64,000 nt of DNA from Flaveria trinervia (GCA_025506515.1 CM046453.1:6499410-6563409), one strand, 5' to 3'; positions 23,164 through 36,994 are shown, counted from the stretch's first letter. Notes: generated by a model from the sequence alone, not told the origin. Translations and numbers: made by a program.

Positions 23164-23688
23164 TCATTCTCCTTGAATTCTGAGCACCTCCCCGTTTGAC
23201 ATGAGGATTCGTACTACTTTGTACCGACAGACAATCTCAGCTTCGTGTTTCGACAACCAATCCATTCCCACAATCACATCGAAACTTCCTAACTCAAAGG
23301 GTATCAAGTCTATATCGAAGGCATGGTCCTCCAATATCATCAAGCACTTTCTAATGATTTCATCGGCCTGTACAACCCTACCATTGGCCATTTCTACGGA
23401 GTAGCTAGTTTCTAGCCTACTAGGACTCAAATCAAGCAATTGCACAAACTCAGTAGATATAAAGCTATTTTCTGCTCCAGTGTCAAATAATATAGATGCG
23501 AAGTGATTATTGAGTAAGTGCATACTCGTGACAACATTTGGTCCCTGACGGGCATCGTTGGCTCCAATGACAAATGCACGTCCCCGAGCTGTATTTCCTT
23601 GATTCGTCGGTCCTTTATTTCCAGCTATGGCCATCACCGATTGCTGGTTGTTCCCTTGTTGACCCGGCACCCGATTCAGTCTGGGCAC
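23164..23688 (-). pseudogene. E1 protease region
   Basis: Contains FASILFDTGAENSFISTEF with the DTGA active site of retroviral-type aspartic proteases and FELGSFDVIVGMDWL, the conserved downstream block. It follows gag after a broken stretch and precedes RT. Confidence 0.88.
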
Positions 23689-23689
23689 A

Positions 23690-24913
23690 TGTTTTTGTAG
23701 TGATCAGGGCCTCCACACTCATAACAGACCTTGGCATTCCCGGCGGGGTTAATCGCGTTGACTGGTGCCACCAGATTCGTCGTCACTCTACAGTTTTCGC
23801 TAGATGCCCCGGGCGTCTACAGTTCACGCACACCCGGCATGGCATTCCTGGGGGATGATGGAAATTTCACCTATTACACTTGGGGTACGGCCCAACATAC
23901 TCTCTTTTGCCCTGTGTCATGATCACAAAATTCCTGGTTGTCTTGGCCCTTTTGTCAAATTTCCCGGCACTCGACCGACTCGTTTCCCTAACATCCTTTA
24001 TTTTCTCTACTCCTTTTCCCAAAACCCCTGTTCTCACTATCTCGTCTGTTAGAGCGCCAGCCGTTATAATTGCGCTCTGGATCGTAGGAGGAGCAGCTAT
24101 TATTACCATCGCTCGGATTTGAGGCGCAAGTCCCCAAATATACTTCTCGATCCTCTTTGATTCCAGAGTGACCAGATGTGGAACCAATCTTGCTAACTCA
24201 TGAAAACGGTCAGTGTAAGCTGCGTGCCCAGCCCCCACCATAGCATGATTCCAGAATTCATGCTCCAGTTTCTGCATCTTGTTGAGGGGGCAATATTCTT
24301 CCATGATCAGTGCTTTAAACTCATCCCACGACATTTGCATCGTTGATTCTCTTCCCTTAGCCTGAACCTGGGTGTTCCACCAAGTTAGTGCCTTGCCCTG
24401 TAGTGAACACGTGGCATACTTGATTTTCTGGCTATCGAGGCATTCGCTGATGTCAATCACTGCCTCCATTTTCTCAAGCCATCTGGTCAGGGCTATCGCT
24501 CCACCCTTTCCATCAAACTCTTTCGGTTTGCAGGCCACAAAATCCTTGTACGAGCATCCCCTTCTAACATTAACAACCCCAGTCTCATTAACAACCCCGG
24601 TCTCATTATCGGTTGTACCACCATTCCCAGTCTCCTGGTTACTCTCGTTCCCAGTCGGGTTCCAACTATCCTCATTATCATTGCCACCATCCCCGTGGGG
24701 GTGGTGATTTTGAAGAGCATCGCTCACTTGGGCCACAATAGTCGGGATCAGTGCGGCCAGCTGTTGGGCGATCAGAGCTGCCATGTCAGTGTTTCTTGTT
24801 CTCTGATTATTGTTGGCAGGGCCATCATTTGTTCTTGGTGCTCTACCTCTGCCTCTGCCCCTCGGGGCTTCACTTCCGCCGCTATTGCTGTGGGTAACTC
24901 TTAGAGGCGGCAT
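23690..24913 (-). pseudogene. E1 gag
   Basis: A 348-codon open frame (24913-23867) with an Arg/Gly-rich start (MPPLRVTHSNSGGSEAPRGR) and a capsid-type region (GGAIALTRWLEKMEAVIDIS, KALTWWNTQV, ALIMEEYCPLNKMQKLEHEF). It ends at a stop inside the zinc region; the nucleocapsid continues, broken, to about 23690 with CRVCVNCRRPGHLAK and a CCHC knuckle CYECGGPDHYKNMC. The protein would coat the element RNA in a virus-like particle. Confidence 0.9.
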
Positions 24914-25492
24914 TTTCTAATCATAAAAGTAGTAAATAGATAAGCTTTAACCATTTCGAAGTATATTATCCATACCACTCATCAAAGTCCAGCATTCGAA
25001 GTTAATATCACACTTGTTGTTACCACACATCACATACAAGTTGTGTAGTTCTCACACCATGAATTAGTAATGTTCCAACAGTAGTCCATCATAATAATTG
25101 CAAACCCATGCATATAATCACGTTAGTCTAGCGAAGGTTGTCTATCTCCTCCTCTTTCGAGGTTTCAAACATAACCTCCTCAGGGTAAATCTCAATGTCC
25201 AAGGTCAAGCGCAATAGCATGATCTGTGGAGATCTCTTCAGGTTTAATACCCGGGTCTGATAACCCAACTCGGCGCGCAGAGGGAACGGAAGATCCAATA
25301 GAAGTATCCCATAAAGAGTAAGCATAAGGGCTCTCTCATAAGATGAAAAGATCACAAGGCAGATAGATAAACGAACAAGTAAAGAGGAACACATACATGA
25401 GATATAAAATGCACACAGATCCTAGCATGCAAATCTACATGAAGGTTTCTAGGTTATAGTCTAGGTCAAGTGTATTGCCTAATTCTCTATAA

Positions 25493-25510
25493 CCAATGGC
25501 TCTGATACCA
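25493..25510 (-). other. E1 primer-binding site, initiator methionine tRNA
   Basis: Read on minus, three bases after the 5' LTR comes TGGTATCAGAGCCATTGG. The first 14 bases are complementary to the 3' end of plant initiator tRNA-Met (...TGGCTCTGATACCA). Confidence 0.9.
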
Positions 25511-25513
25511 GTC

Positions 25514-28053
25514 TGTCACACCCCCGTTGAAAGCGAAAACACGGGGATGTAACAAGATGGTATCGTCATAACACATGGTAAGCACTAGAGATGCAATATA
25601 ATAAATGATGACAAGCGTGTCATGACGACACCCGACATAAAGGAGACTTGTGCCGTGTTTAGTCAATATTCACGACAAAATAGCCATAAGCATAAACATG
25701 TTAGATGATTCACATAAACAAAGAAGATAACATTGTAATGTATTTCCCACAACCCGGGAACAAGTATCAAAAGGATAATGTTGTATAAAGCAGACTACAA
25801 CAACGTTCCAAAAAGACAATGTTTGTTAAGTATGTTTAGTCCCAAAATGCATCCTACGGTCTCCACTAAGACGACACACCTAGATCTTTAATTAGCATTG
25901 TCACCTGAAAAGATATGCTCAAAATGGTCAAAAAAATTATTGGTGAGCTCGCAGGTTTGAGTAGTAAATAAGTAATTGATGCTATATAATAATTGTTGTG
26001 GAATACCGTGTATACAGTTATAAGTAAGCAAAATCAAATGACATGAGATTTACAACCAAACCTAACGATATACACACAGAATCTTGTCAGAATATATTCA
26101 CCCAAGGCCCGTTCCATGCTACTGTTGGTACTAACTAGTATACCAACAAACAAGGTGAGGGTGTCAACCCAGTAGTACTACCAATACCTATCCGTCGGTT
26201 GTAAAGAAAGTTGTAAGTTGTAAAGAAAGTACCACACAGCGAAAAGCATGTATTAGATAAGTACTCACAAAACAGTAACACGTTGATTCTAAATATGTAA
26301 ATTGTATGTAAGTTGTACAACATAGAAAATGGGTGAGCATACTTTCCCTCCTGTTTGTAAATGATTGAAATGTTGTATAAGCATAAAAAGGGGCCACGAA
26401 AGTCACTTTTTAAGTGGTAAGTATGAATGATCAAAGTTTCCCAAGTGTTGTATGTAATGAACAGTCAAACACCTATTGACAGTTATTGTTAAGCATTAAT
26501 GACATGTATAAAGCATATAGCAACGTTTGGTCGGTTCGGGTTGTATTGGTTCGGTCGAGTGTAACACACACAAGCTAACACACGTATTAGACCTTATGTA
26601 GATCCAAGTACTAGAAACCGTCACCATTGCCGGTGATATTATGTAAAAGATCCATTGTTATAAGAGAAGTATTTGTTAAATATTAGTAGTCACGAATCGG
26701 TTGTTGATAATTGTAAAATGTTTGGTTGATTTGATTTGGAATAGTATTTGTAGCCTTGATAACGTTGACGTTAATCTTTGTGGTTTAGCAATGGCAACCG
26801 TGTTGATGTTACCTTAACATCACACGACGTACAAGAAGGAATTCACACCCACGACAGCTTCAGTCGCACGACAGGACTAGACGCACAACTCAACACTCCA
26901 TTCACACGAATCAACCCTCATTCGTACGAATCAACTTCATTCGTACGATTGAACCTTCATTCGTGCGACTGGCATTCAGTCGTACCACATAACACTCAAT
27001 CGCACGAATCAACCTTCATTCGTACAAATCAGCTTCATTCGTACGATTGAACCTCCATTCATACGATTGGCCTTCAGTCGTGCGATACACGCACAATCGC
27101 ACACATTCATTCGGTCGCAGACTCAATCGCATGCATACACTCATCCGCATTGACTCAATCGCACGCATTCATTCGATCGCACAACTCAGTCACACGACAT
27201 ACCCAGTCGCACAACTCAGTCGCCCAAATGACTCAGTCGCACGACTCACCCAGTCGCACAGCTCAGTCGCATGACAGACCCAGTCGCTAGAATGGCAGAT
27301 TCACGACTGCAGAAGTGCAGAGCAGCCCTCCGCGCACGGGTTTTACACCACAAGGACTTCTAGAAACACACTACAAACAAACTCAAACAAGAAGAACACG
27401 CAGAAAGACATCACACGCAACCACACGACCTCATGTCTTCGGGTTGGACCCGAACACCCGAAACCCTAAATGGACAGCAGTGAACTAGCAAGAAAAGGGA
27501 CAACCAAGGCCGTCTACCTGCAAGAATGGAGTAGACTCGGTTGTAGTCGAAGTCTAGACGATGAAAACGTGAGGAAACGGGGCGGTTTTGGTGCAAGGAA
27601 GGAAATGAAAGTGAAGGAGAGGATGAAGAAGAAGAAGGTGAATAATGAAGCTAGGGCTGGGAAATGGGGTTTATATACCGAGCCCAAGTTTGGAAAATAG
27701 CACATTTAGTCCCTGCACTTAAATCCCCGAATTTCCAAATTTGTTTGGGTTGAAAACGACTTAATAGGTTAGTTATATTGATGATAAAAATGTATCTGAT
27801 GATAATTGGTATTTTAAAATGGTTTTATTAATGACAACAGTTTTATATAAAAACAATGTATTTAATGATAACGATGGTGAAATTTGTAAAAGTTTTAAGC
27901 GTATAATACGTTAACGATAAGAACACAAGAATAAGGACGATAAAGCAAGTATGATATCCACACGAATAGTTAATCAGGATTAGAAATGAACGTTCAAAGA
28001 AAAGTTAACGGAATCCTTGTTAATTGACGGACCTTAAGGTGACGGATGTCACA
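25514..28053 (-). repeat. E1 5' LTR
   Basis: 2540 bp, starting TGTCACACCCCCGTTGAAAG and ending GACGGATGTCACA on plus. It lacks some units found in the other LTR (near 10515-10560 and in the minisatellite), which explains the shorter length. The CpG-rich minisatellite is at about 26840-27290. Confidence 0.92.
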
Positions 28054-28610
28054 TATTACAATGCAAAAACATACTTGTTAACCTTAAGATAATAGTTCTA
28101 TTCAAACTAATAATTCTATGTGTATTTTTTCCATCTTACTAATTGTTTTCACAATAGTGATATCTTAGTTTGTTTCTTTATTTGTTGTTCGCAAAGATGC
28201 AAAACCTTTCTAAAAAGTCCACAATGCACCAGGTCAAAATATTAGATCAAAAATAAATTATTTTCACCAAAAGCAATTTGATCAAACCTATAGTCATTAG
28301 ATAAATATAAGTAAATGGTTCGTCAAGGTAAATCAACTGTGTAGAAAACGTTTGTTTAAACTACATGTAGGAATAACTTTATAACCCATGTATAAACTTT
28401 TAACCCAACCCAATAAATCAATTTATATGAGAATACGTTTCTTAAGTTATAAAAATTCTAAGATAAATGATTAATAAACCAATGAAGTATATCGGTTGAG
28501 GTTGTTAATATTTTGGGTTTCAAAATCCAACGAACCCATGATTTCAATATACTATTTATTTAAAACCAACAGTAACTATCATAATACTAAGATCTACAAT
28601 ACTAAATTAT
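28054..28610. other. AT-rich sequence right of E1
   Basis: Begins with the right TSD of E1 (TATTA). I see no gene, clear repeat or RNA in it. Confidence 0.4.
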
Positions 28611-28619
28611 AATTATTAT

Positions 28620-29876
28620 TAATGGGGTTGTGATTTTAAAAGGATGACGAATAGGATTAATGTGAAATAATTCTGATTTTAGAGCACGAATTACTCATTG
28701 TAGATTGGTAAGCACATCGGTGGAACTTTGAGGCAATAAGAGCTTAAGCATTGATTTAGATATGGATGTCTTGTGTTATTCTTTTATGTGTTTACTAAAA
28801 AGTATGCTACTTTTGAAATCACTCTGTTGATCTAAGATTCTCTCGTACGATCCGCTTCCTTCTATTAAGCTACTCTGATGCGTGTTATTGAGCTACTTTT
28901 TTTACTATTGAGAAAAATATATTTGTTTAGGATATGCTTGTGAACGTATCGTTTGTGTGCCATTGCTTGATTTCATTCGAATTAATTAGGATCGTTATGC
29001 ATCATGAATATATGGCGGATGGATTATTTTTCACTCATGCGTCCATAGAACCCTAGATTTGTAGATAGGATATAGGGATACCAAGTCAACTACCTATGGA
29101 GGTACCATAGGCTTGTCGTTGTGGCTACCAACGACTTGACACTATCCGTAACGGTGTGATCAGTTTATGACGTCTCCACTTTGTTTACATGATTATGCTT
29201 GCGGGAGTGCTTCTGGATTATTTGGGAGGTGTATGGATGCATCCTAGGATTTTGATGATATGTTTAGTTCACGGTTGAGTTGTGTAGTGCCATACACACC
29301 TTCCGATTTAGGGGTGCATTGAAGTCGCGACCAGTGCGCCATTGTGATGATGATATGAGATATGATATATTGGTACGATGGATGTGCATTCTTATATTAT
29401 TTGTTTGTAGGTTACTCGGTATCAATAACTCTAACCTTTCGTTGCTTCAGCCTTTAGTTTTGGTTTATTCTGGTGTAAAGGATGGTATTCAGTGAAGATA
29501 TTGTAAACTTAAAATTTTGGTCTCTTTTACAATCCGCTGACATTGTTATTCGATAACTATTATTTTTCTATTATGATCTGCATCCGTGCACTGAGCTTGT
29601 AACTCAGCCGATTATTTGTTTTCGCGGCAGGTAATCAGGGTTGATCGGGGTTGTGTGATGAGAGCTAGTAGGAGTATGGAACACATGCTTGGAGATTTAT
29701 TTCTTTTATTTCATAAGACTTGAACTTTTAATTTAGTATTTATTTGGTGGATGTTTTAGACTTCATAAGTTGTTGTTTTAATTTAACATTTGTAATTTAA
29801 GTATTAATTTGGACTTAGAATGTTTTGTTAACATTTGAAGTGACCACCTGTTCCACGTTAGGCGGGGGTGTTATAT
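28620..29876 (+). mobile_element. Possible decayed LTR fragment
   Basis: The right end, GTTAGGCGGGGGTGTTATA, resembles the CGGGGTGTTACA end of gypsy LTRs seen nearby, and the text near 29590-29660 (CTCAGCCGATTATTTG then CGGCAGGTAATCAG) resembles the transcribed part of the E2-type LTR. No matching start or TSD could be set. Confidence 0.3.
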
Positions 29877-29885
29877 ATATAATAA

Positions 29886-29993
29886 CTAGAATTAAAGCAC
29901 GCGTGTTGCGGTTTGTTTATGAACATTGTTATGTGTGTTGAGGTTGGTGACATTAAGGGTTGATCGTTTGGGTCTGACCCGGTCAGCCTGTTT
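29886..29993 (-). mobile_element. Helitron-like 3' terminus
   Basis: Read on minus, CGCAACACGCGTGCTTTAATTCTAG ends in CTAG before T, matching the termini at 5426 and 59145. Only the end is certain; the element body may continue past the LTRs on the right. Confidence 0.35.
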
Positions 29994-29998
29994 GATAT

Positions 29999-31943
29999 TG
30001 TAAGGCCCCGTTCTCGGGAAGCCTCACAGTTGGTTAATCATAGCATAAAATCAGTTTAATAACAAAACATTACAGCGGAAATAATTAGACATTCATTTAA
30101 AATTTAGAAACCATGTCGTACTCATACATTTGCCCTTTAATTAAAAGCAAAACATATTACTTGTTCTTAAATTACAATAAAGATTTCATAAGCAGGAATG
30201 CCATCCATAGTTCCCCAAGTAGCTCCGTGATGCCATCCTTAGCATGAGCACTTACCTGCCAACTATTATACATAAAAGTCAGCTTTGCTGAGTGAGTTCT
30301 AGTTTTAAGTAAATAAGAAAATATAACTTTATCCTTCATATAATGACCACACATACATAATACATGACATTTCATCATAATAAGCATGTTCATTATCTTT
30401 CATTCTTTCATATCTTTCACTTCATCATAAACGAGATTGCACAAAGCAAGAGCTCCATGTTGATCGACAACGAATGTCGATCCCTGTCGGTACACATTAT
30501 TCATGGTAGCTAACCCCCGACAGTTGATCCACACTTCAAGGCACATAGCCCGCTCAAGAATACATATCAATCATCATACATCTAACTCACCTAAGTGAAG
30601 TCTATCATAATGCTTGAAAGACTTTACATCATCAAACGGGCCCGGGGGTAACATTCATTAAGTTCCAGTTCTCATTATTATCGTCTTTCACTTTAATATA
30701 TAATACTTAACTTAATAAGTACAAAACATGGCAAGTACAAGTCATCATAAAACATAACCGACCCTCCGTGGGACAACGGGGGTTTGGGGGCGGCAGCCCC
30801 TAGTGGGGTCCAAGGGACAACGCCCCTGGCTTGGGCCGGGCTGCCAGGTCAGCGCGAAATTTTTTTATTTTTAAACATTTATATAACACATTCCTTATAG
30901 AAAAAACTATCTTTGTGTTAAAACCTCATAAAATCTCTGTCATTTAAAAACGTATATTTAGCATGCATAATAACCCCAAAACATGGAAAACTTATAAATA
31001 AGGGGATCTAGAACTCACCTGGATACCGTGAGTAACCTCTAAACTAAGCTTACAAGGCTAGGATCACACTACACAGCCTGCAGATAAGTTGACACTTAAA
31101 GGGGTTAATTTCTGCCTTAATTCGCTGCTAGAAAAGCAGTTTCGCTGCCAGTTTCGCTGACAGTTTCGCTGCCAGTTTCGCTGCCAGTTTCGCTGCCAGT
31201 TTCGCTGCCAGTTTCGCTGCCAGTTTCGCTGCCAGTTTCGCTGCCAGTTTCGCTGCCAGTTTCGCTGCCAGTTTCGCTGCCAGTTTCGCATGACAGTTTC
31301 GCCCAACTTTCGCTGGAATTCCATGGCTACGAAATTATCTGCGAAACTATAGTTTCGCAGAAAGCCCACAGTTTCGCAACTTGAATATGCAATTTCGCTA
31401 GATGCATACACAGTTTCGCAGATCGCACAAAAATTACGAAGCTTCCCGTTTTTAACCCAAAATCACAACTTTTTACATCCAATCTCTCAGTTAATCATCC
31501 ATGAGGCTATATCTAAGCTTTATACATGTTTTCATACGTAAAAATGTGACCTTTATGCGATTCTTTGCAACTTTTCAAAACCCAAAACCCTAGAATCCGG
31601 GTTTGATCTACAGAAGGGTTTAGAGGCCGATTCTTACCTGGATTTGTTGCTCCTTTCTTATGGTTTGATGCTCAACCGTTCAGATCTTCAATCTCTTAAT
31701 CTTTGAAGCTTCAAATCTTGAGTTTTCTTCACTTTCTCTTTTTACGAATTTTGGTGGCTAGGGTTTAAGTGCGGAAGATGGTGGCTGATTAGGTGGGTTT
31801 GAAGGCTGATTATGGGCCTTAAATTACTTAGGCTCTTGCCCATAAGCCTACTTAGCCCATAAACCATTTTCTTCCTTTGTTAAATACCCACTAATTAAGC
31901 CCATTATCCTGGATGGCTGTTTTGACCTTTTCGGGGTGTTACA
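29999..31943 (-). mobile_element. Solo LTR, E2-like family
   Basis: 1945 bp starting TGTAAGGCCCCGTTCTCGGG and ending TCGGGGTGTTACA on plus, with exact GATAT duplications at 29994-29998 and 31944-31948. Read on minus it runs TGTAACACCCCG to ACGGGGCCTTACA like E2. No internal region is present. A 12-bp minisatellite lies within. Confidence 0.9.
31130..31300 (-). repeat. 12-bp minisatellite in solo LTR
   Basis: About fourteen near-perfect copies of TTTCGCTGCCAG. Related TTTCGC-containing text continues to about 31420. On minus it yields an open frame of Asn-Trp-Gln-Arg repeats (31411-31064), which is a repeat product and not a gene. Position is about 640-820 bp from the LTR 5' end. Confidence 0.92.
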
Positions 31944-31963
31944 GATATACTTGAAATCAGATA

Positions 31964-34194
31964 CGTCACACCCCAACCTTGACGGCGGAAACGTCGAGGT
32001 GTGAGAGTTAAGATCGTTCACAGCCATATAACACTATTATTAAATCCAAATATATTAATCATAAGTTCTAAAGGTAACATTACAAACAAAAGTCTCAAAT
32101 AAAGAAACTAACAAGCATAATAAGAAATATATCAAGCTCATTCATTTATTTAACTAGGTCCATTCCTAGGTGTGAACAAGCTTCAAAAGTGGCAATCAAA
32201 CTTGAGTATTTCCTAAAACATGTTAAAAATAAAGAGTCAACATAATATTTGTGAGATTTCTATAGTTTTCAATACATAAGTATATAAAAGATTGCAATTC
32301 ATGTTATAAGTTAGAGAACAAAGTAACTAGGGATGCAAGACAGAATGCACAATCAAACCTTGACAGATTTTTACAAGTCTCAAACGTTTACAAGTATATA
32401 CGATTAGCTAAGTGTACTTGGATTAACCAAGCAGGCTTGTCAGGCCCATAGATCTATGACGTCGCCAGACTAGCAATAGTTAATGATTGTACATATAATC
32501 GACATTACATGGTAGCTACAAAGTTCAACTAACTACAACATACAAGTGAATTGCCATAAGTTTACAACAATCAAACGTTTTACAAGTACAACGATTATAA
32601 GGTAACATGTTTCACCCCAAAGTGTAAAAATATAAAAAGGGGTATAGAAATATTCACTTGATTAAATAAGTATGGAATAACAATTAATAAGAAAATATAA
32701 TAAGCAACGTTCCAACATAGTTCTTCACAAGGTACCTAAGTATGCACATTTTTACAATGTTTAAGTTTAATGGTATTAAGTTTAGCGAAAAAACGAGGGC
32801 TAGAGTTTTAATAAAGTTTTAAATCATTTATAATAATTAATAAAGTTTAGATATAATATTCGAGTAATTATTTGAAATAATCATGATTTAGATAATATTA
32901 AGTGAAAAAAAGCGTTTAGACCAACAATAATTATTAATTATTATTTATAATCCATTTCATTTAAGAAATTATTCAAAAAAAATCTTTGTTAAAATGTGTT
33001 ATTACAAAGATATTTATTTAATTAAAATTAGAAAATTTTATAGAAAATATTTAGTGACCTTTAAAAATATTTGAATTTTATAGAACCCACTTTTATATTT
33101 AATAGCATTTTTTATAATTTAGTTAAGGCTAAAAAGCATTTTTAAAATAATAAGAGGGTGCCCGGGTTCAAACCTGGGACCTCTAGGTTGACAGGGTGGG
33201 TGGGTAACCAGTAAACCAAGGCCTTGGCCGCGGTGTTACTTGGTTCCCAAATCTTAAAAATATCAGTTTCAAAACAACCCCAGATCGAATGAACCCTAGG
33301 TTGATTCGAACCAAAATTGAAGATCAAATCGGTGTTGTTAATGATCTAAATCATGGGGCTTTTGTTTCCCAAGTTAATACGAGTATGTACATGTGTTCTA
33401 CTTACCCGATTATGTGTGAATTGACACGTTTCACTTCGGTTTAACTTCGGTTAGTCTTGCGATGTACAATTCGTTTTAGATTGACAGTTAATCTTGAAAT
33501 TAAGATCATTAACGAGTATGAATTGATTATCCAACGGTATCAACCTGATTAATTGAGTTATTATTGGTTTATTTCAGTCCAAACGGTTCGAGTTGATGGC
33601 TTTCGGTTACCGAACCCAAAAGCCTCTCTAGCCGTCTTAATACTCAAATAAATGTGTTATCTCGAGTTCGAAACGATTCCACGAACTGTTTGGCATTAAT
33701 TTTAGTCGAATGCGCGTCCAATTGTCACGGTTTTGGGCTCGCTGGCGCCGCACCAGAGCTATGCCGGCCGGCGGCCGGAAAAACGAGCGTGAATAGAGGG
33801 GCGTTGTTGGGTTTTTAAATAATTACACAAATGGCCCCTCAAGTTTAAAGTGTTATTATTTCATGCTAAAACTTTCATTTAAAGTTTCAAAATTAACAAT
33901 TTAACCCCCCTAACTCAATTATTTTAAGTTTTTCACATTTTTGAGTTTAGAAATTTATTTCTTTTTATAAATTGTTATTATTATTATTATACTATTATTA
34001 ATATTATTATTATTATTATTATGAACATTATTTATTTATAAAGTAAAAATTAACATCATAAACTTTTAAGTTAAAGAATTAAAACAATTAAGACAATAAG
34101 CATAAATGGCCCATAAGTTTCGTATATGGCAACAATGGCCCTTACAAGATTAAGCAAAGTTAACACTTAGTTAACGAAAATTCAAAATGTTACA
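31964..34194 (-). mobile_element. Solo LTR, E3 family
   Basis: 2231 bp homologous to the E3 LTR. The first base pair is CG instead of TG (CGTCACACCCCAACC), and the end is AAAATGTTACA. Exact AGATA duplications flank it at 31959-31963 and 34195-34199. It lies only 20 bp from the previous solo LTR. It keeps the tRNA-like segment at 33157-33240 and a TTA run near 33975-34020. Confidence 0.9.
33157..33240 (-). other. tRNA-like segment in E3-family solo LTR
   Basis: Read on minus, an A-box-like TTGGTTTACTGGTTACCCAC and B-box-like AGGTTTGAACCCGGG occur at the same relative position as in E3 (14100-14177). It is more degenerate than the E3 copy. Confidence 0.6.
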
Positions 34195-34199
34195 AGATA

Positions 34200-34591
34200 T
34201 GACAGGTCCTTTTTAGTCTCACCCGGACCTAGATTTCAAACATGCTGACAAAGACCAATAAAGGGGGCGACCCCTTCACACCGTCGTCACCCCTACACAT
34301 CGACTCCTCCGCCAAACCCCCACCTGTCGGCGGACTCCCCACTGCCTCCCCCATCAAACCCCCACCCGTCGGCGACCCCCTATCCGATAGTCTCCCCACC
34401 GCGCGACCCCCTCCACTACCAACCCCTCACCCGTCAATGACCCCCTCCTTTAATCATATGATTATTTTTATCATTCAATAGAGACGGTCATATACTAAAT
34501 CAAGCTGTCAAGTTTCAATAAGATGCATAATCAGTCAGAACTTCTAAATGGGTCAGCTTCTGCCTGAGTTGACTAAGTCAGCGGTTATCAA
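34200..34591. other. Short spacer between LTRs
   Basis: Contains CCCC/ACC-rich text giving a Pro-rich frame at 34242-34481 that looks like low complexity. Its edges carry GGTCAG-type motifs related to those at 3520-3905 and 29972, so it may be the rest of the element into which the solo LTRs inserted. Confidence 0.3.
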
Positions 34592-35580
34592 TGTCACACC
34601 CCGACCGGCGGCGGAATCATCGGAGTGGATGAATATGAAACGATTGCTCATAGCACATAATAGTAAATACGTTGAAATAATATTAAATGACATTTTCATT
34701 GAATAAGTCAAATCAAATGTTTCATTACAATGAAATAAATATTCAAACAACATAATAAAGTCTTTTATTAATATAGGTCAAGTCCTAAATAAGCATGAAG
34801 AAAGTCCTCTAAACTACATCCTGAAACATGTTAAAAAATACGATCAACATATGATGTTGGTGAGTTCTCATGAATTTGTACATAATATATAAACAACTTT
34901 TAAGAGGCAATTCAAGTCATAAGTTAAGAAATAGTGCAAAAATATATAGATAGCATAATGATACAATCAAACCTTGACAAACGATTGACCATAATAATAT
35001 ATAAGATTAGCTAAGTATACTTGTTCATATGATGAAAAAATCTGTCAACGGGAGCCGATAATAACCTCGACTAGCAATAGTTAATGATTGTTTTATAAGA
35101 TAACTATCATATAATGATCACCATTATCTCAAATAACCATTACAAAACTTATAAAATGAATTGCACGTGCATTACAAGTATTAATATATTTTACAATTTT
35201 GCATTTATACCGTTAACATGTTTCACCTCAAAATGTAAACAAATAAAACTAAGATTGCTCCAATGATTTTATAAGGTATTTATAAACCTCTTAAATCTTT
35301 AAAAATGCTTTACAGTTCACTTATTTATTATAACTTTATAATTAATATCATAATTAGGAATAAACTATATTAATATTTGTAAAAACATGTGAATTGAATT
35401 GTTTAAATTAATTCTTATAATTATTTATGAAAACCTTATAAGATGTATAAGTTACTTTTATTTTATATGGTTGATTAGAAATTTAATTTAATTCTAACAA
35501 TATTAACTCTATTAAGATATTTAAAAAAACATTTTATTTATTTAAAAAAAATTATTTTAGGTAAGATAATAATAGACGAG
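34592..35580 (-). mobile_element. Truncated LTR related to E3 family
   Basis: Starts TGTCACACCCCGACCGGCGG and shares with the E3 LTR the order of GAAACATGTTAAAAA, CAATCAAACCTTGACA, ATTAGCTAAGTATACTTG and CTAGCAATAGTTAATGATTG. The far half, including the terminal TGTTACA, is missing. No TSD. Confidence 0.7.
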
Positions 35581-35694
35581 AATTTATTAAGAAAACTATA
35601 TTCTATACTAATTTATAACTTTCATTATAGTAATACCCATGTGCCCGCAAAAAATGACATGTGGCTTTTAGAGATTTTGATATATTAGTATATA

Positions 35695-36985
<1,291 letters not shown>

Positions 36986-36994
36986 TAGTATATA

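Larger units (their letters stand above)
8366..28053 (-). mobile_element. E1: Ty3/gypsy LTR retrotransposon with nested insertions
   Basis: The element is bounded by long terminal repeats with TG...CA ends and by an exact 5-bp target-site duplication, TATTA, at 8361-8365 and 28054-28058. It is read on the minus strand: 5' LTR 28053-25514, primer-binding site just inside, gag, protease, reverse transcriptase, RNase H and integrase, a polypurine tract at about 11013-11000, then 3' LTR 10999-8366. The domain order RT-RH-INT defines Ty3/gypsy, and the short C-terminal chromodomain-like segment suggests a chromovirus of the Tekay type (inference). Coding regions carry stops and frameshifts. Without the 9.16 kb nested insertion (E2 with E3) the element is about 10.5 kb. 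Confidence 0.93.

Noticed and set aside
24372..24707. 111-codon plus-strand frame antisense to E1 gag
   Set aside because: Shadow of the gag coding strand.
31130..31300. CRISPR-like regular array
   Set aside because: Direct 12-bp repeats without spacers, in plant nuclear DNA inside an LTR.
31064..31411. 115-codon minus-strand frame with many Asn-Trp-Gln-Arg repeats
   Set aside because: It is a translation of the 12-bp TTTCGCTGCCAG minisatellite inside a solo LTR.
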